Of a stretch of DNA of 64,000 bases, positions 28,436-37,986 are shown piece after piece. Below the pieces are notes generated by a model. It saw only the letters and a list, made by a program, of their open reading frames with translations. It was not told the DNA's origin and did no database searches. Location: positions 186,001-250,000 of the forward strand of contig CANGDH010000001.1 in NCBI GenBank assembly GCA_947452555.1, written 5' to 3'. Position numbers and translations under genes: made by a program. Positions within the stretch are counted from its first letter, which is position 1. Each line of letters opens with the position of its first letter. The DNA is from Bacteroidota bacterium (GTDB taxonomy: Bacteria; Bacteroidota; Bacteroidia; Chitinophagales; Chitinophagaceae).

Positions 28436-29554
28436 ATGAAACAGATAAGAAACTTAATATTACTTTTTGTATTGATAATTTCTCAGCTAAATAACATTCA
28501 AGCTCAAACAAAAAAGACAGGCCCTGTAAGAGTAGTAGTGGTAGGGATAACACATGGGCATGTGTCTTGGATTTTAGGTAGGGCTGCTAAAAATGATATT
28601 GAATTGGTTGGTATATACGAACCTAATAAATTGATTGCTGAAAAAAATGCATTAAAGTATCATCTGCCTGCCAGCTTGTTTTATAATAATTTGGCAGAAG
28701 TTTTAGATCAAAAAAAGCCTGAAGCGGTTTTAGCTTTTGGTTCCATCAAGGAACATTTGATGGCGGTTAAGGCAGCTGCACCAAGAGGAATTCATATTAT
28801 GGTTGAAAAGCCGTTAGCTGCTTCCTTGGCTGATGCATTAGAGATGCAATTAATAGCTAAAAAGAATCATGTTTTATTATTAACCAATTTTGAAACATCA
28901 TGGTATCCTTCTACTTATGAGACATTTAGAATGATTAAGGATAGCAATTATGTAGGACAAATTAGAAAAGTGGTGTTTCATCATGGACATCAAGGGCCAA
29001 AGGAAATAGGAGTAAGTGATGAATTCGCTAATTGGTTAACGGATCCTATTCAGAATGGGGGTGGTGCAATTGTAGATTTTGGATGTTATGGGGCTAATTT
29101 AATTACCTATTTAATGAATGGACAAATGCCATTAAGTGTAACTGCTGTTACCAATCAGTTTAAACCAAAACTATATCCAAAAGTGGACGATGATGCGACC
29201 ATAATAGTGAATTATCCTAAAACGCAAGCTATTATTCAAGGTTCATGGAACTGGACATTTAGTAGAAAGGATATGGAAGTATATGGTGATAGTGCTTATA
29301 TCATAGCGGTAAATGCCAATAAAATGCATCTAAGAAATAAAGAGTCATTACCTGAATATGAAAAGACAATTACTGACAAGGATATACATGTCTTTACAGA
29401 TCCATTTTCTTATTTACATGCAGTATTGAGAGGCACGGAAATATTGGCTCCATTCGGTTTGTATACTATCGAAAACAATATCATGGTAAATAGGATTTTA
29501 GAAGCTGCTAAAACATCTGCTAAAACCGGTAAGACGTTCTATTTTAAACAATAG
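28436..29554 (+). CDS. Gfo/Idh/MocA family oxidoreductase, secreted
   Basis: A 372-residue NAD(P)-dependent sugar-type dehydrogenase. It has a signal peptide (IRNLILLFVLIISQLNNIQA), so it is periplasmic like many Bacteroidota paralogs. The Rossmann region is VRVVVVGITHGHVSW and the family EKP motif appears as HIMVEKPLAA. It is divergent from the GH97 gene with about 64 nt between starts, which suggests a shared carbohydrate-related role. The substrate cannot be told from sequence. Confidence 0.9.
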   Translation: MKQIRNLILLFVLIISQLNNIQAQTKKTGPVRVVVVGITHGHVSWILGRAAKNDIELVGIYEPNKLIAEKNALKYHLPASLFYNNLAEVLDQKKPEAVLAFGSIKEHLMAVKAAAPRGIHIMVEKPLAASLADALEMQLIAKKNHVLLLTNFETSWYPSTYETFRMIKDSNYVGQIRKVVFHHGHQGPKEIGVSDEFANWLTDPIQNGGGAIVDFGCYGANLITYLMNGQMPLSVTAVTNQFKPKLYPKVDDDATIIVNYPKTQAIIQGSWNWTFSRKDMEVYGDSAYIIAVNANKMHLRNKESLPEYEKTITDKDIHVFTDPFSYLHAVLRGTEILAPFGLYTIENNIMVNRILEAAKTSAKTGKTFYFKQ

Positions 29555-29600
29555 GTATACTAAAATTTTAAAATGTAAAGGATATTAATAGCTAAAATAA

Positions 29601-29634
29601 AAAAGGGGACTCGATCATTCGAGTCCCCTTTTTT
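29601..29634. terminator. Bidirectional terminator between convergent genes
   Basis: A 14-bp perfect stem (AAAAGGGGACTCGA / TCGAGTCCCCTTTT) with loop TCAT. T runs flank it on both strands, so it can end both the Gfo/Idh/MocA gene and the M28 peptidase gene. Confidence 0.93.
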
Positions 29635-29651
29635 ATAAAGTATAATTTAAC

Positions 29652-31121
29652 TTAATCTTTCCAACGCCATTCTCCTGCAATAGTCAATGGTTCTTTTAAA
29701 TTATTCTTAATCAAGAACAATCTTGTTTCTTCGTCAGTAAAGTGCTTTGCGTTTATGGTAGCAGCATCTGCTATTCCAAATAATAACATGGTATTAAAAC
29801 GTACTGTATTGCGCATACCTTTGTCTTCAACTAAACTAAATACATCGCAATCTGCATGGTAACATGGTCCAGCACCTTTTGGTAAACTTCCGCCAGCACC
29901 ACCACCTGTTGGTACCCCATTTAACATGAAGGGTTGGTGGTCGCTATGTAAGCCTGCGCCTACTGAAAATGTATTTTTAAAATTAGTGTCTAATTTATTT
30001 GCAATTTTCCCAATAGATTCAAATAACTCTTTGCTATCGGCGTCACTTGTATGATAACCTTTTGGGTCATTGGTCATATCATAGTTCAACATGTATCTTA
30101 TTTGATCAATGCTTTTGTCTTTTATAGCAGCGTCTACATAAGCTCTAGATCCTAATAATCCTTCTTCTTCACCCATAAACATTACAAAGTCAATTGTACG
30201 AGCAGGTTTCAAATGCAACACTTGAAATGTTCTAGCCATGTCTAATACAGAGAAGGATCCAATTCCATTGTCCATTGCACCAGTTGCTAAATCCCAGCTA
30301 TCTAAATGACCCCCCACTACAATTTTTTCATTTGGCAAACTGCTTCCTTTTATTGTGGCAACTACATTTCTAGCTTTGATTAAACCTGAATGGTTTGTCA
30401 TTTTAATATGACTATATAAGTTACCAGATTTAAGTTCCTCTTTTAATGCTAAACCATCTTCCTTACCTACACAAACAGCAGGTATTGGAATTAATTTTCC
30501 TGTTACAGAAGCGGTGCCTGTTAATAAAACACCTTTGTCTGCAGTATTTATTACAATGATCCCTTTTGCTCCATATTTTGTAGCAATTGCAGTTTTTTCT
30601 GAACGATGTAAGTTAGGTGTACCTTCTTTAGAACCTGGTAATGTACCTAAATATACTAATGCAATTTTACCTTTTACTTTGTCTGGTGCTGCAGCGTAGT
30701 CGGCTTCTACACCATTACCCATATCTATTACTTCTAAAGTGACGTCAGATGCCACTGGAGAATGTGCTAATGAAACTGATTTCACTTTTTTCAAAACATT
30801 AGTAGCATTACCAATGGAAACCTCTAAAGTTCCTCTGCTCCAACTTTCCACTTCAAAAGGTTGGTATCTTAAATTTGTAAATCCATAAGATTTTAATAAG
30901 TTAAAAGCATAAGCTTCTGCTTTATTACCATTAGCGGAACCAGTTAAACGATGTCCAATAGTTTCAGAAGCAATTTTTAATGAATTATAAGCATTGGAAT
31001 TACTCAATACCTCTTTATTTATTTTTGTGAATATTGCATCCCATTCTGGTTTTGCTTGTGCAAAACTAGCCGTTGAAATAAATACACTGAATAGTGCGGA
31101 AAATCCCATTGTTTTTCTCAT
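29652..31121 (-). CDS. M28 family zinc peptidase, secreted
   Basis: A 489-residue aminopeptidase-like metalloenzyme with signal peptide (MRKTMGFSALFSVFISTASF). A protease-associated (PA) domain is inserted between residues about 130 and 260, and the M28 core shows the zinc site segments GGHLDSWDLATGAMDNG and MFMGEEEGLLGSRAY, with a late His in GAGPCYHADCDVF. Likely a periplasmic exopeptidase used in peptide scavenging. Preceded by its own 120-nt intergenic region. Confidence 0.9.
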   Translation of the reverse strand: MRKTMGFSALFSVFISTASFAQAKPEWDAIFTKINKEVLSNSNAYNSLKIASETIGHRLTGSANGNKAEAYAFNLLKSYGFTNLRYQPFEVESWSRGTLEVSIGNATNVLKKVKSVSLAHSPVASDVTLEVIDMGNGVEADYAAAPDKVKGKIALVYLGTLPGSKEGTPNLHRSEKTAIATKYGAKGIIVINTADKGVLLTGTASVTGKLIPIPAVCVGKEDGLALKEELKSGNLYSHIKMTNHSGLIKARNVVATIKGSSLPNEKIVVGGHLDSWDLATGAMDNGIGSFSVLDMARTFQVLHLKPARTIDFVMFMGEEEGLLGSRAYVDAAIKDKSIDQIRYMLNYDMTNDPKGYHTSDADSKELFESIGKIANKLDTNFKNTFSVGAGLHSDHQPFMLNGVPTGGGAGGSLPKGAGPCYHADCDVFSLVEDKGMRNTVRFNTMLLFGIADAATINAKHFTDEETRLFLIKNNLKEPLTIAGEWRWKD

Positions 31122-31243
31122 ATTTTCAATTAGTTTTATTAGCTAATTTATTCAAATTTCATGAGATTAATTCTATTTTTTTTATTGGCAAATAAGCAGT
31201 AAATTTCAATATTCCCCCAATTATTATTTGTTTAAATATCCAT

Positions 31244-31618
31244 ATGAAATTCAATATTTCAAGGCTTGTTTTCTTTACAATGCTGGGAGTGGTTACGGCC
31301 AGCTTTTCAGGATGTCTTTTATATAAAACTCAAAAAGGGTATGCGTCCTACTACTCAGACTATTATGAAGGCAGAAAGACGGCAAATGGGGAGATTTTCC
31401 AACACAATAAAATCACAGCTGCACATAAAACACTTCCATTCGGGACCAAAGTGCTTGTGACTAATTTGAGTAATAATAAAACTGTACTAGTTCGTATTAA
31501 TGACAGGGGGCCTTATATAAGGAAGAGGATTATTGATTTGACTAAAACAGCTGCTAGGGAAATAGATTTAATTGGACCAGGAATTACTAAGGTTAAAATT
31601 CGATACCGACGGTTTTAA
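31244..31618 (+). CDS. RlpA-like lipoprotein (double-psi beta-barrel)
   Basis: A short 124-residue protein with a lipoprotein signal (ASFSGC lipobox, Cys near residue 24) and one double-psi beta-barrel domain with the RlpA signature GYASYYSDYYEGRKTANGE, LPFGTKVLVTNL and VRINDRGPYIRKRIIDLT. RlpA proteins bind or cleave denuded peptidoglycan at the septum. It lacks the SPOR domain of longer RlpA proteins. Confidence 0.9.
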   Translation: MKFNISRLVFFTMLGVVTASFSGCLLYKTQKGYASYYSDYYEGRKTANGEIFQHNKITAAHKTLPFGTKVLVTNLSNNKTVLVRINDRGPYIRKRIIDLTKTAAREIDLIGPGITKVKIRYRRF

Positions 31619-31653
31619 ATATTTTATTTAAATTTAGTTTATAAAAATATTTT

Positions 31654-32025
31654 ATGAGTTTACTAAAAGATTTTAAAGAATTCGCAATAAAAGGAAACGT
31701 GATTGAGCTTTCTATAGCTGTCGTAATAGGTGCAGCTTTTAGTAGTATTGTTAGTTCCTTGGTAGAAGACATTATTACGCCACTAATTCTAGCTCCAGCA
31801 ACAAAAGCAGCAGGTGTTGCCGATATTGATAAATTAGCATGGGGGGCAGTTCATTATGGAAAATCACTAGCAGCAATTATTAAATTTATAATTATCTCTT
31901 TTGTTTTATTTATAGTTATTAAGGGAGTTAGCAGACTAAAACAAAATATGGCGAATGAGGAAGCCGAGAAGGTTTCAACTACAGATAAGTTATTGACAGA
32001 AATTAGAGATCAATTGAAGAAATAG
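31654..32025 (+). CDS. mscL: Large-conductance mechanosensitive channel
   Basis: A 123-residue MscL. It has the N-terminal LLKDFKEFAIKGNVIELSIA, two transmembrane helices (about 15-42 and 68-92) and a charged C-terminal helix bundle. It opens under osmotic down-shock. It lies 35 nt after the RlpA-like gene and converges on the YoaK-like gene with 1 nt between stops. Confidence 0.96.
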   Translation: MSLLKDFKEFAIKGNVIELSIAVVIGAAFSSIVSSLVEDIITPLILAPATKAAGVADIDKLAWGAVHYGKSLAAIIKFIIISFVLFIVIKGVSRLKQNMANEEAEKVSTTDKLLTEIRDQLKK

Positions 32026-32026
32026 T

Positions 32027-32746
32027 TTATTTTTTACTATTTCTCCATAAAATAATTTTGTATTTAACATTGTCGTAAACGAGCCCTGAAAAAAGGATAA
32101 GTGAGGCTATTGTTAATGCATGTGATTGTAGGGTAGGATAGAGGAGCCCTGCAAAAGTACCACCTAAGAAAAAGAAAAGAATAATTCTTGCTCGTAATCT
32201 TATATTTCCCAATAGTTGTTTTCGATGTTCTGGTGTTTTGTAAAAAAAGAGTTGTGAAAGTTCAATTCCTAAGTCGGTAAACAATCCAGTTAAATGAGTA
32301 GTTCTAACAAGTGCATTTGAAAGTCTTGTAACAAGTGAATTTTGCAAACCCATTGCAAATAATAAGCTTAAAGCAATTATATCAGGATAGTTTGAAGTGA
32401 ATAAACTGCCAAATATACCAATGCTTAATAGAATAATAACTTCTATTAGTACTGGCAGTACAAATATGTTTTTTTCTTTTCTTCTGTATACAATTTCAAC
32501 TAAAAAATTGGAAACAAAAGACCCTAAAAGAAACGATAAAATATATAGAAGATAAATAATACTTTTTGAGAATTGAAACCTAAAAAATTCGTCCACGAAA
32601 AAGGCAAAATGACCTGTCACATTAGTAGTTAGTTTTTGAACTGCTAAAAATCCTATAACATTCACCATGCCTGCTATAAAAGATAAAAGTGAGGCAGTTT
32701 TAAGATTATGTGCTAAGGTCCTAGATTTCCCATGATGTCTAAACAT
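32027..32746 (-). CDS. YoaK/DUF1275 family membrane protein
   Basis: A 239-residue protein with about six transmembrane helices and the DUF1275 pattern: GMVNVIGFLAVQKLTTNVTGH near the start and a TTHLTGLFTDLGIELSQL segment in the middle. Function of the family is unknown, possibly transport. It is a single gene facing mscL. Confidence 0.87.
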   Translation of the reverse strand: MFRHHGKSRTLAHNLKTASLLSFIAGMVNVIGFLAVQKLTTNVTGHFAFFVDEFFRFQFSKSIIYLLYILSFLLGSFVSNFLVEIVYRRKEKNIFVLPVLIEVIILLSIGIFGSLFTSNYPDIIALSLLFAMGLQNSLVTRLSNALVRTTHLTGLFTDLGIELSQLFFYKTPEHRKQLLGNIRLRARIILFFFLGGTFAGLLYPTLQSHALTIASLILFSGLVYDNVKYKIILWRNSKK

Positions 32747-32827
32747 GATAGAACTTATTTAAATGCGATAGCTCAAAGTTACGAACTATAAATAAAGCTG
32801 TATATTTATTAAAATTATTTCAAACTT

Positions 32828-33733
32828 ATGTTATTAATCATACTTGGTATTATTGTCTTTTTAGCAGCGGGAGCTGTTAAAAACTTGAATATCCCTATAT
32901 CAGGACAGGCTTCGGCTATTAAAATTGTAGGAATAGTATTAGTCGTATTAGGGGCTTTAACCTCTAGTATTAAGCAAATCGATGCTGGTGAGATAGGTGT
33001 GAAGTCTTTATTTGGTAAAGTACAAGACGATGTACTTACTAGTGGGTTGAATTTTGTTAATCCATTAATGGACGTGAAAACAATTGATGTAAGAACCCAA
33101 AACTATACAATGAGTGGGGTACATAATGAAGGAGATGTGGCAGGAGACGACGCTATCAGAGTCTTGACTGCAGACGGCTTGGAAGTAGTTATTGACTTGA
33201 CCGTTTTGTATAGAGTTCAGTCATCTCAAGCTCCAAATATTGTCAAGGAAATTGGGTATGATTTTAAAAATGTAGTAATTAGACCTATAACAAGAACGAA
33301 AATCAGAGATAATGCTGTTTATTATACAGCTGTTGATTTGTATTCTGTAAAAAGAGATGAGTTTCAAGCTAGAATATTTAAAACTATTGAAGCTAATTTA
33401 AAAGCTAGAGGTTTGGTATTAGAGCAATTATTGGTCCGTAATATAACTTTACCAGCTTCAGTAAAAGGTTCAATAGAAGAAAAAATTAAAGCGGAGCAAG
33501 ATGCTCAGAAAATGCAATATGTTTTACAGAAAGAAAAGCAAGAGGCAGAACGTAAAAGAGTAGAAGCACAAGGTATTGCAGATTATCAAAGAATTATAAG
33601 CTTGGGACTAGGAGATAAACAATTGCAATATGAACAAATACAAGCTATGAAGGGCTTGATGACTTCACCTAATGCAAAAGTGATAATTATGGGTGGTGGC
33701 AAAACTCCAATCATTTTAAATGACAAAAATTAA
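32828..33733 (+). CDS. Prohibitin-like SPFH domain protein
   Basis: A 301-residue membrane-anchored SPFH/Band 7 protein. Two hydrophobic N-terminal segments are followed by QIDAGEIGVKSLFGKV, the Band 7 domain to about residue 215, and a coiled coil rich in Glu, Lys and Gln (KQEAERKRVEAQGIADYQ). Such proteins form membrane scaffolds. It is followed by the O-antigen-ligase-like gene after 24 nt. Confidence 0.9.
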   Translation: MLLIILGIIVFLAAGAVKNLNIPISGQASAIKIVGIVLVVLGALTSSIKQIDAGEIGVKSLFGKVQDDVLTSGLNFVNPLMDVKTIDVRTQNYTMSGVHNEGDVAGDDAIRVLTADGLEVVIDLTVLYRVQSSQAPNIVKEIGYDFKNVVIRPITRTKIRDNAVYYTAVDLYSVKRDEFQARIFKTIEANLKARGLVLEQLLVRNITLPASVKGSIEEKIKAEQDAQKMQYVLQKEKQEAERKRVEAQGIADYQRIISLGLGDKQLQYEQIQAMKGLMTSPNAKVIIMGGGKTPIILNDKN

Positions 33734-33757
33734 ATTTAAACTGTAAAAATTATACAA

Positions 33758-36100
33758 TTGAACAAGTATCAAACTAATTGGCTTGCGGGCCTTATCTTTA
33801 GCTTTTTATTTTTAACTGTACATTTTATACCAGACTTAGGTGGCGCAGATGTGATGGGAGCGCAATGGCTATATAGTAGCATTGCTGTGTTACTTTCTGT
33901 CATATATATTTTAATCAATAGAAAGCAATATAAAGATGCAATTGAAAATGTATATCAATATAAGTTTGCAATCGTTTACAGCTTTTTATTACTATGGGCT
34001 ATGGCTTCATATTTTTATGCAATTAACTCTACTGAAACCTTAGTCACTTTAGCTAGATTGGTTACTACTTATTTTATTTTCATAAATCTTTCTGTACTTT
34101 ATTATAAGCAAGACCTTAAGAAAATTTTTAATGTAGTTGCAATTTTTGTAACCATAATATTATTGGTGGATACACTATATGTAATAAGGGGATTCTCAAA
34201 TAATATGGAAACAATGGCATTGGATCAGAATATTCTTAGCTTAACTGGCAATCATGGGAATAAGAATGTAATGGCAGCAAGTTTACTTATTAAATTCCCA
34301 TTTGTTTTATGGGTAATTTTAAATAACAAAGTAATTGTAAAGTCACTTGGCTTAGTTTGTTTGTTTATGGGCATTTTTGCATTATTCATATTAAATACAC
34401 GTTCTACTTTTGTTGGATTGCTTTTGATTTTTTCTATTTACACAATTACAAGTGTTTTTTATAAATATAAGACAGGTAAAAAAGGCTTAATAATTCAGGT
34501 CTGTTATTTTTTAATACCTATAATTATTGCTTATTTCAGTGCGAATTTAATTTTGTCTAATGCAGTTGAAATGCAAGGGTTTCAGGGTGGTTATGGTACC
34601 GTGACAAAAAGGGTAGGCGATATTAATGTAGCAAGTGAGCAAAATAGTCGAATCCATTTATGGAAGGCGGCAGCTGACTATGCTATAAAACACCCTCTAT
34701 TAGGTGCAGGTTATGGCAATTGGAAACTGGCTTCTATACCATACGAAAAAGAGTACGCAACTGACTTATTTGTTCCTTATCACTCTCATAATGATTTTAT
34801 CGAGATGTTCGCAGACTTAGGTATTATTGGAGGAGCTTGTTTTTTACTACTTTTTTTATTAATGTTTTTGTTCACTATTGGAATATGGAAAAAAGAAGAT
34901 GCAAAAGAATTTAGGTTAATGGCAACGATTAGTTTTATGGCTATCAGTTGCTATTTTGTTGATGCTTTTTTAAACTTCCCTGCGGAACGAACTGCAATGC
35001 AAACTATGTTAGCAATGACTGCTGCTTTAGTTTTTGCTCCTGTAATATTTTTATCAAAAAACGAGTCTGCCAAAACAATTGGTAAATTTTCAACAATTAA
35101 TCTAATTTATTTCTCACTTGCTTTTATATCCCTAATCCCGTCAATTAATATTACTTATCAAACTTATCAGTCATTGAAAGTGCAGAAGTATGTTATGGGG
35201 GAGATAGATGCCGACCCTAAAATGCCATTAGAAGAGGTTAAAGATGCATTTCCTTCCATCCCTAATTTATCCACTTCTACACTACCAATTAAAGCGTTAA
35301 TTGCTAGATATTATTTCAGAGACAAACAAAACGACCGTGCATTAGAATTGTTAAAGGAGTCTGAAAATGACAATCCATACCTACATTATAATGACTTTAT
35401 TAGGACTGCAATTTATGCTAGTAAAAACAATATGGACAGCACATTTTACTTTGCAAAAAAAGCATTTATAAATTGGCCAAGAGCACATAGTTATTACAAA
35501 AATATGATGTTTGCTGCTGCTAAGAAAAAAGATACTGCTACGATTCAATCATCATTTGAATTGTATAGGGGTTATAGAAATCAAGCTTCAGCGTATGATC
35601 AATATTTATTAGCCATGTATGAAGTTAAAAATGGGGCATCGGACAAAATGAAATTATTATTAGATTCAGCTACAAAAGCATTCCCTAGTGATTCTGCTGC
35701 TTTTTTGAAAGTTAGAAACATTTTTTACAGAAACAGTTCTGTTGCTAATAATCCAAGCACTGTTAATTTTTTAACAGCAGGTATTAAAGCTTTTCAAAAG
35801 GGAGATTACAATTCAGCAGCTGAGATGTATAAGAAAGCTGCTTCAGCAGAACCTGGCAACTATACACATTTTGAAAATATGGGCATTTGTTATTATAGCA
35901 ACAAAGACTTTAAATCCGCAATACCCTATTTCAATAAAGCTATTCAAATAGCTGGATCAAAATCTGGTAAATCTTATTACTATATGGGTTTATGTTATAT
36001 ACAAATTGGAGACAAGAATAACGGATGTAATTTTTTAAAGAATGCGCAGGTTTTTAAATATGTTGACGCGATCAATTCCTTAAAACAGAATTGTAAATAG
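33758..36100 (+). CDS. O-antigen ligase-like membrane protein with C-terminal TPR repeats
   Basis: A 780-residue protein. The first about 470 residues hold about eleven transmembrane helices and the Wzy/WaaL-type periplasmic loop pattern (HPLLGAGYGNWKLAS and HSHNDFIEMFADLGIIG). The remainder is helical and includes tetratricopeptide repeats (FQKGDYNSAAEMYKKAASAE, then KDFKSAIPYFNKAIQIAG). The reading frame starts with TTG at 33758; no in-frame ATG precedes the first helix. It could ligate or polymerise a surface glycan; substrate unknown. Confidence 0.85.
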   Translation: MNKYQTNWLAGLIFSFLFLTVHFIPDLGGADVMGAQWLYSSIAVLLSVIYILINRKQYKDAIENVYQYKFAIVYSFLLLWAMASYFYAINSTETLVTLARLVTTYFIFINLSVLYYKQDLKKIFNVVAIFVTIILLVDTLYVIRGFSNNMETMALDQNILSLTGNHGNKNVMAASLLIKFPFVLWVILNNKVIVKSLGLVCLFMGIFALFILNTRSTFVGLLLIFSIYTITSVFYKYKTGKKGLIIQVCYFLIPIIIAYFSANLILSNAVEMQGFQGGYGTVTKRVGDINVASEQNSRIHLWKAAADYAIKHPLLGAGYGNWKLASIPYEKEYATDLFVPYHSHNDFIEMFADLGIIGGACFLLLFLLMFLFTIGIWKKEDAKEFRLMATISFMAISCYFVDAFLNFPAERTAMQTMLAMTAALVFAPVIFLSKNESAKTIGKFSTINLIYFSLAFISLIPSINITYQTYQSLKVQKYVMGEIDADPKMPLEEVKDAFPSIPNLSTSTLPIKALIARYYFRDKQNDRALELLKESENDNPYLHYNDFIRTAIYASKNNMDSTFYFAKKAFINWPRAHSYYKNMMFAAAKKKDTATIQSSFELYRGYRNQASAYDQYLLAMYEVKNGASDKMKLLLDSATKAFPSDSAAFLKVRNIFYRNSSVANNPSTVNFLTAGIKAFQKGDYNSAAEMYKKAASAEPGNYTHFENMGICYYSNKDFKSAIPYFNKAIQIAGSKSGKSYYYMGLCYIQIGDKNNGCNFLKNAQVFKYVDAINSLKQNCK

Positions 36101-36101
36101 T

Positions 36102-36914
36102 ATGAAAAAAATTGACCAAATTTGGATTAATGAGCATGTGCATCATAGGCCTTTAGAGGGGCATAAGAAAACATTTGGTCATATTTTGGTTATCGCAGGA
36201 AGTGTTGGTAAATCAGGAGCTGCAATCTTATGCGCAAGGGCTGCTTTACATGCCGGTTGTGGTATGGTTACGGTAATGATACCTCAGGAAGCTATTGCGC
36301 CATTATTAGCGCAAAGTCCGGAGCTTATGTATACCACTCAATCTGATTTGAAATTACTTGACTTAACACAATTTGATGCTATTGCAATAGGTCCTGGTGT
36401 TGGGTTTTCAGATTTAATAAAAAAGAATCTCTTTTATTTATTGAATGAATACAAAGGTCCCCTTGTGATTGATGCTGACGGATTATCCATTTTGGCAGAT
36501 CATTTAGAACTTATTAAACCTAACTTTATATTGACGCCTCATCCTGGCGAATTTGAACGTTTACAAGGTTTTAAATATGAAGCTGATAAAAGAGAAACAC
36601 AAGCAAATGATTTTATTGAAAATAATCCTTGTGTTTTGGTTTTGAAAGGGGCAAATACCATTGTGGCATCTGAGAAAGATATTATGTTCAATACTACAGG
36701 CAATGACGGGATGGCTACGGCAGGAACTGGAGATGTGCTGACAGGTGTTATTACTGCATTATGTGCGCAACATTATGATTTAAGAATTGCTGCTTCTATT
36801 GGTGTTTATTTACATGGTTTAGCAGGAGACCTTGCTATTCAAGATATGTCTAAAGCAAGTTTGGTGGCTAGTGACATCATAAAGTATCTAGGAAAGACGC
36901 GTATAATTGATTAG
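36102..36914 (+). CDS. nnrD: ADP-dependent NAD(P)H-hydrate dehydratase
   Basis: A 270-residue YjeF C-terminal (carbohydrate-kinase-like) domain enzyme that repairs hydrated NAD(P)H. It has the signature segments HILVIAGSVGKSGAAILCARAA, DADGLSIL, LTPHPGEFERL and the nucleotide site NDGMATAGTGDVLTG. The epimerase (NnrE) half often fused to its N-terminus is absent. It starts 1 nt after the previous stop. Confidence 0.93.
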   Translation: MKKIDQIWINEHVHHRPLEGHKKTFGHILVIAGSVGKSGAAILCARAALHAGCGMVTVMIPQEAIAPLLAQSPELMYTTQSDLKLLDLTQFDAIAIGPGVGFSDLIKKNLFYLLNEYKGPLVIDADGLSILADHLELIKPNFILTPHPGEFERLQGFKYEADKRETQANDFIENNPCVLVLKGANTIVASEKDIMFNTTGNDGMATAGTGDVLTGVITALCAQHYDLRIAASIGVYLHGLAGDLAIQDMSKASLVASDIIKYLGKTRIID

Positions 36915-37005
36915 TGTAATTTTTATATAGCGTCATTCCGCAATTTTATGACGGCTATCATATTTCTCAATTTATTTTCAGTATAATTTACATTGCATAT
37001 CAAAT

Positions 37006-37455
37006 TTGAAATGCAATAAATTAGTTGTTATGAGAAGTGTCACATGGTTCGCAAGAATTTCTATTTTTATTATCTATTTTTGGTTCGGGTATTTAAAAAT
37101 CATTGGTACTTCCCCCGCGGAATCATTAGTTCACGAACTTTTTAATATTACTTTATTTAATTTAACCTCGTTTAAGACTTTTGCAATTTGCTTTGGAATA
37201 TTTGAATGTTTAATTGCAATTAGTTGGTTAATTCCAAAACTTACTTTCATTGCATATTATGCTGTTATAATACATGTAATTTTCACATTTGTCCCAATTA
37301 TTGCATTAACAGAACTAACCTGGACTAGTACTTTTACTCCAACAATTATTGGGCAGTATATTATAAAAAATTTACTGCTACTTTCTTGTATTATGTTTAT
37401 TAAAGAAAATTACAAATTAGGTTTGGAGGAGGAAGAAGAGGAGGAGGAAGAATAA
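37006..37455 (+). CDS. DoxX/DUF417-like membrane protein with polyglutamate tail
   Basis: A 149-residue protein with four transmembrane helices, beginning about RSVTWFARISIFIIYFWFGYLKIIG, which resembles DoxX-like proteins. The last residues are a run of eight Glu encoded by a purine-only GAG/GAA tract (about 37427-37452), a possible slippage site. ATG 37030 is an alternative start eight codons in. Function unknown. Confidence 0.75.
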   Translation: MKCNKLVVMRSVTWFARISIFIIYFWFGYLKIIGTSPAESLVHELFNITLFNLTSFKTFAICFGIFECLIAISWLIPKLTFIAYYAVIIHVIFTFVPIIALTELTWTSTFTPTIIGQYIIKNLLLLSCIMFIKENYKLGLEEEEEEEEE

Positions 37456-37522
37456 GGAGTGTTTGATCTTTTTATGATATAGTATTTAAAAAAGATTAAT
37501 TTCAACTTCATAATATATTTGA

Positions 37523-37927
37523 ATGACTAATCAAAACGACTTTCATTTACTTTCTTACTATACGCTTGCTCACTCTGGAGAAAATTTTATACATCAGCAT
37601 ATTGTTGATGCTTTTTCTGCGCAAAATGCTACGGAGAAAACTAAACTGATTACAATTTATTTCGCCCTTGTCGGTTTGCATTTATTTATTGATAGAAATT
37701 TTACTGGCAAGCAAGTTCAACAGTTTCATATTCAATTATCTAATAAAACTAAGACGTTTGATAAAATCTTGTTGCCTGAATCTAGAGGTCAAATCACAAT
37801 AAGCCATGTTTTAAATGAAGAGGCTGGTGATAAAAGAGATGAGATGATAAAATTATGGTGTGAGTCGGTTTGGGCTGCTTATACAAATGAACATAAGAGA
37901 ATTATTGATTTAGTTAAACTTGTATAA
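37523..37927 (+). CDS. DUF5946-like small soluble protein
   Basis: A 134-residue cytoplasmic protein with an N-terminal LLSYYTLAHSGENFIHQHIVDAF helix, an ALVGLHLFIDRNFTGKQVQ middle segment and a C-terminal KLWCESVWAAYTNEHKRIIDL helix. The layout resembles DUF5946 family proteins of unknown role. A GC-rich hairpin repeat begins immediately after its stop. Confidence 0.7.
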   Translation: MTNQNDFHLLSYYTLAHSGENFIHQHIVDAFSAQNATEKTKLITIYFALVGLHLFIDRNFTGKQVQQFHIQLSNKTKTFDKILLPESRGQITISHVLNEEAGDKRDEMIKLWCESVWAAYTNEHKRIIDLVKLV

Positions 37928-37928
37928 T

Positions 37929-37986
37929 TGGGATTGTCGGCTACGTTGCACTTCGCCGACTTCCCTGTGTGTGGGGGTGTGACTTA
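37929..37986. repeat. GC-rich hairpin repeat, copy 1
   Basis: Starts GGGATTGTCGGCT, includes the dyad GTCGGC ... GCCGAC with a 13-nt loop and ends GTGACTTA. A second copy lies at 39428-39476 with the same ends and arms but a different loop. It stands out from the AT-rich surroundings, and its right end contains the stop codon of the 37984-39174 gene. Confidence 0.7.
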
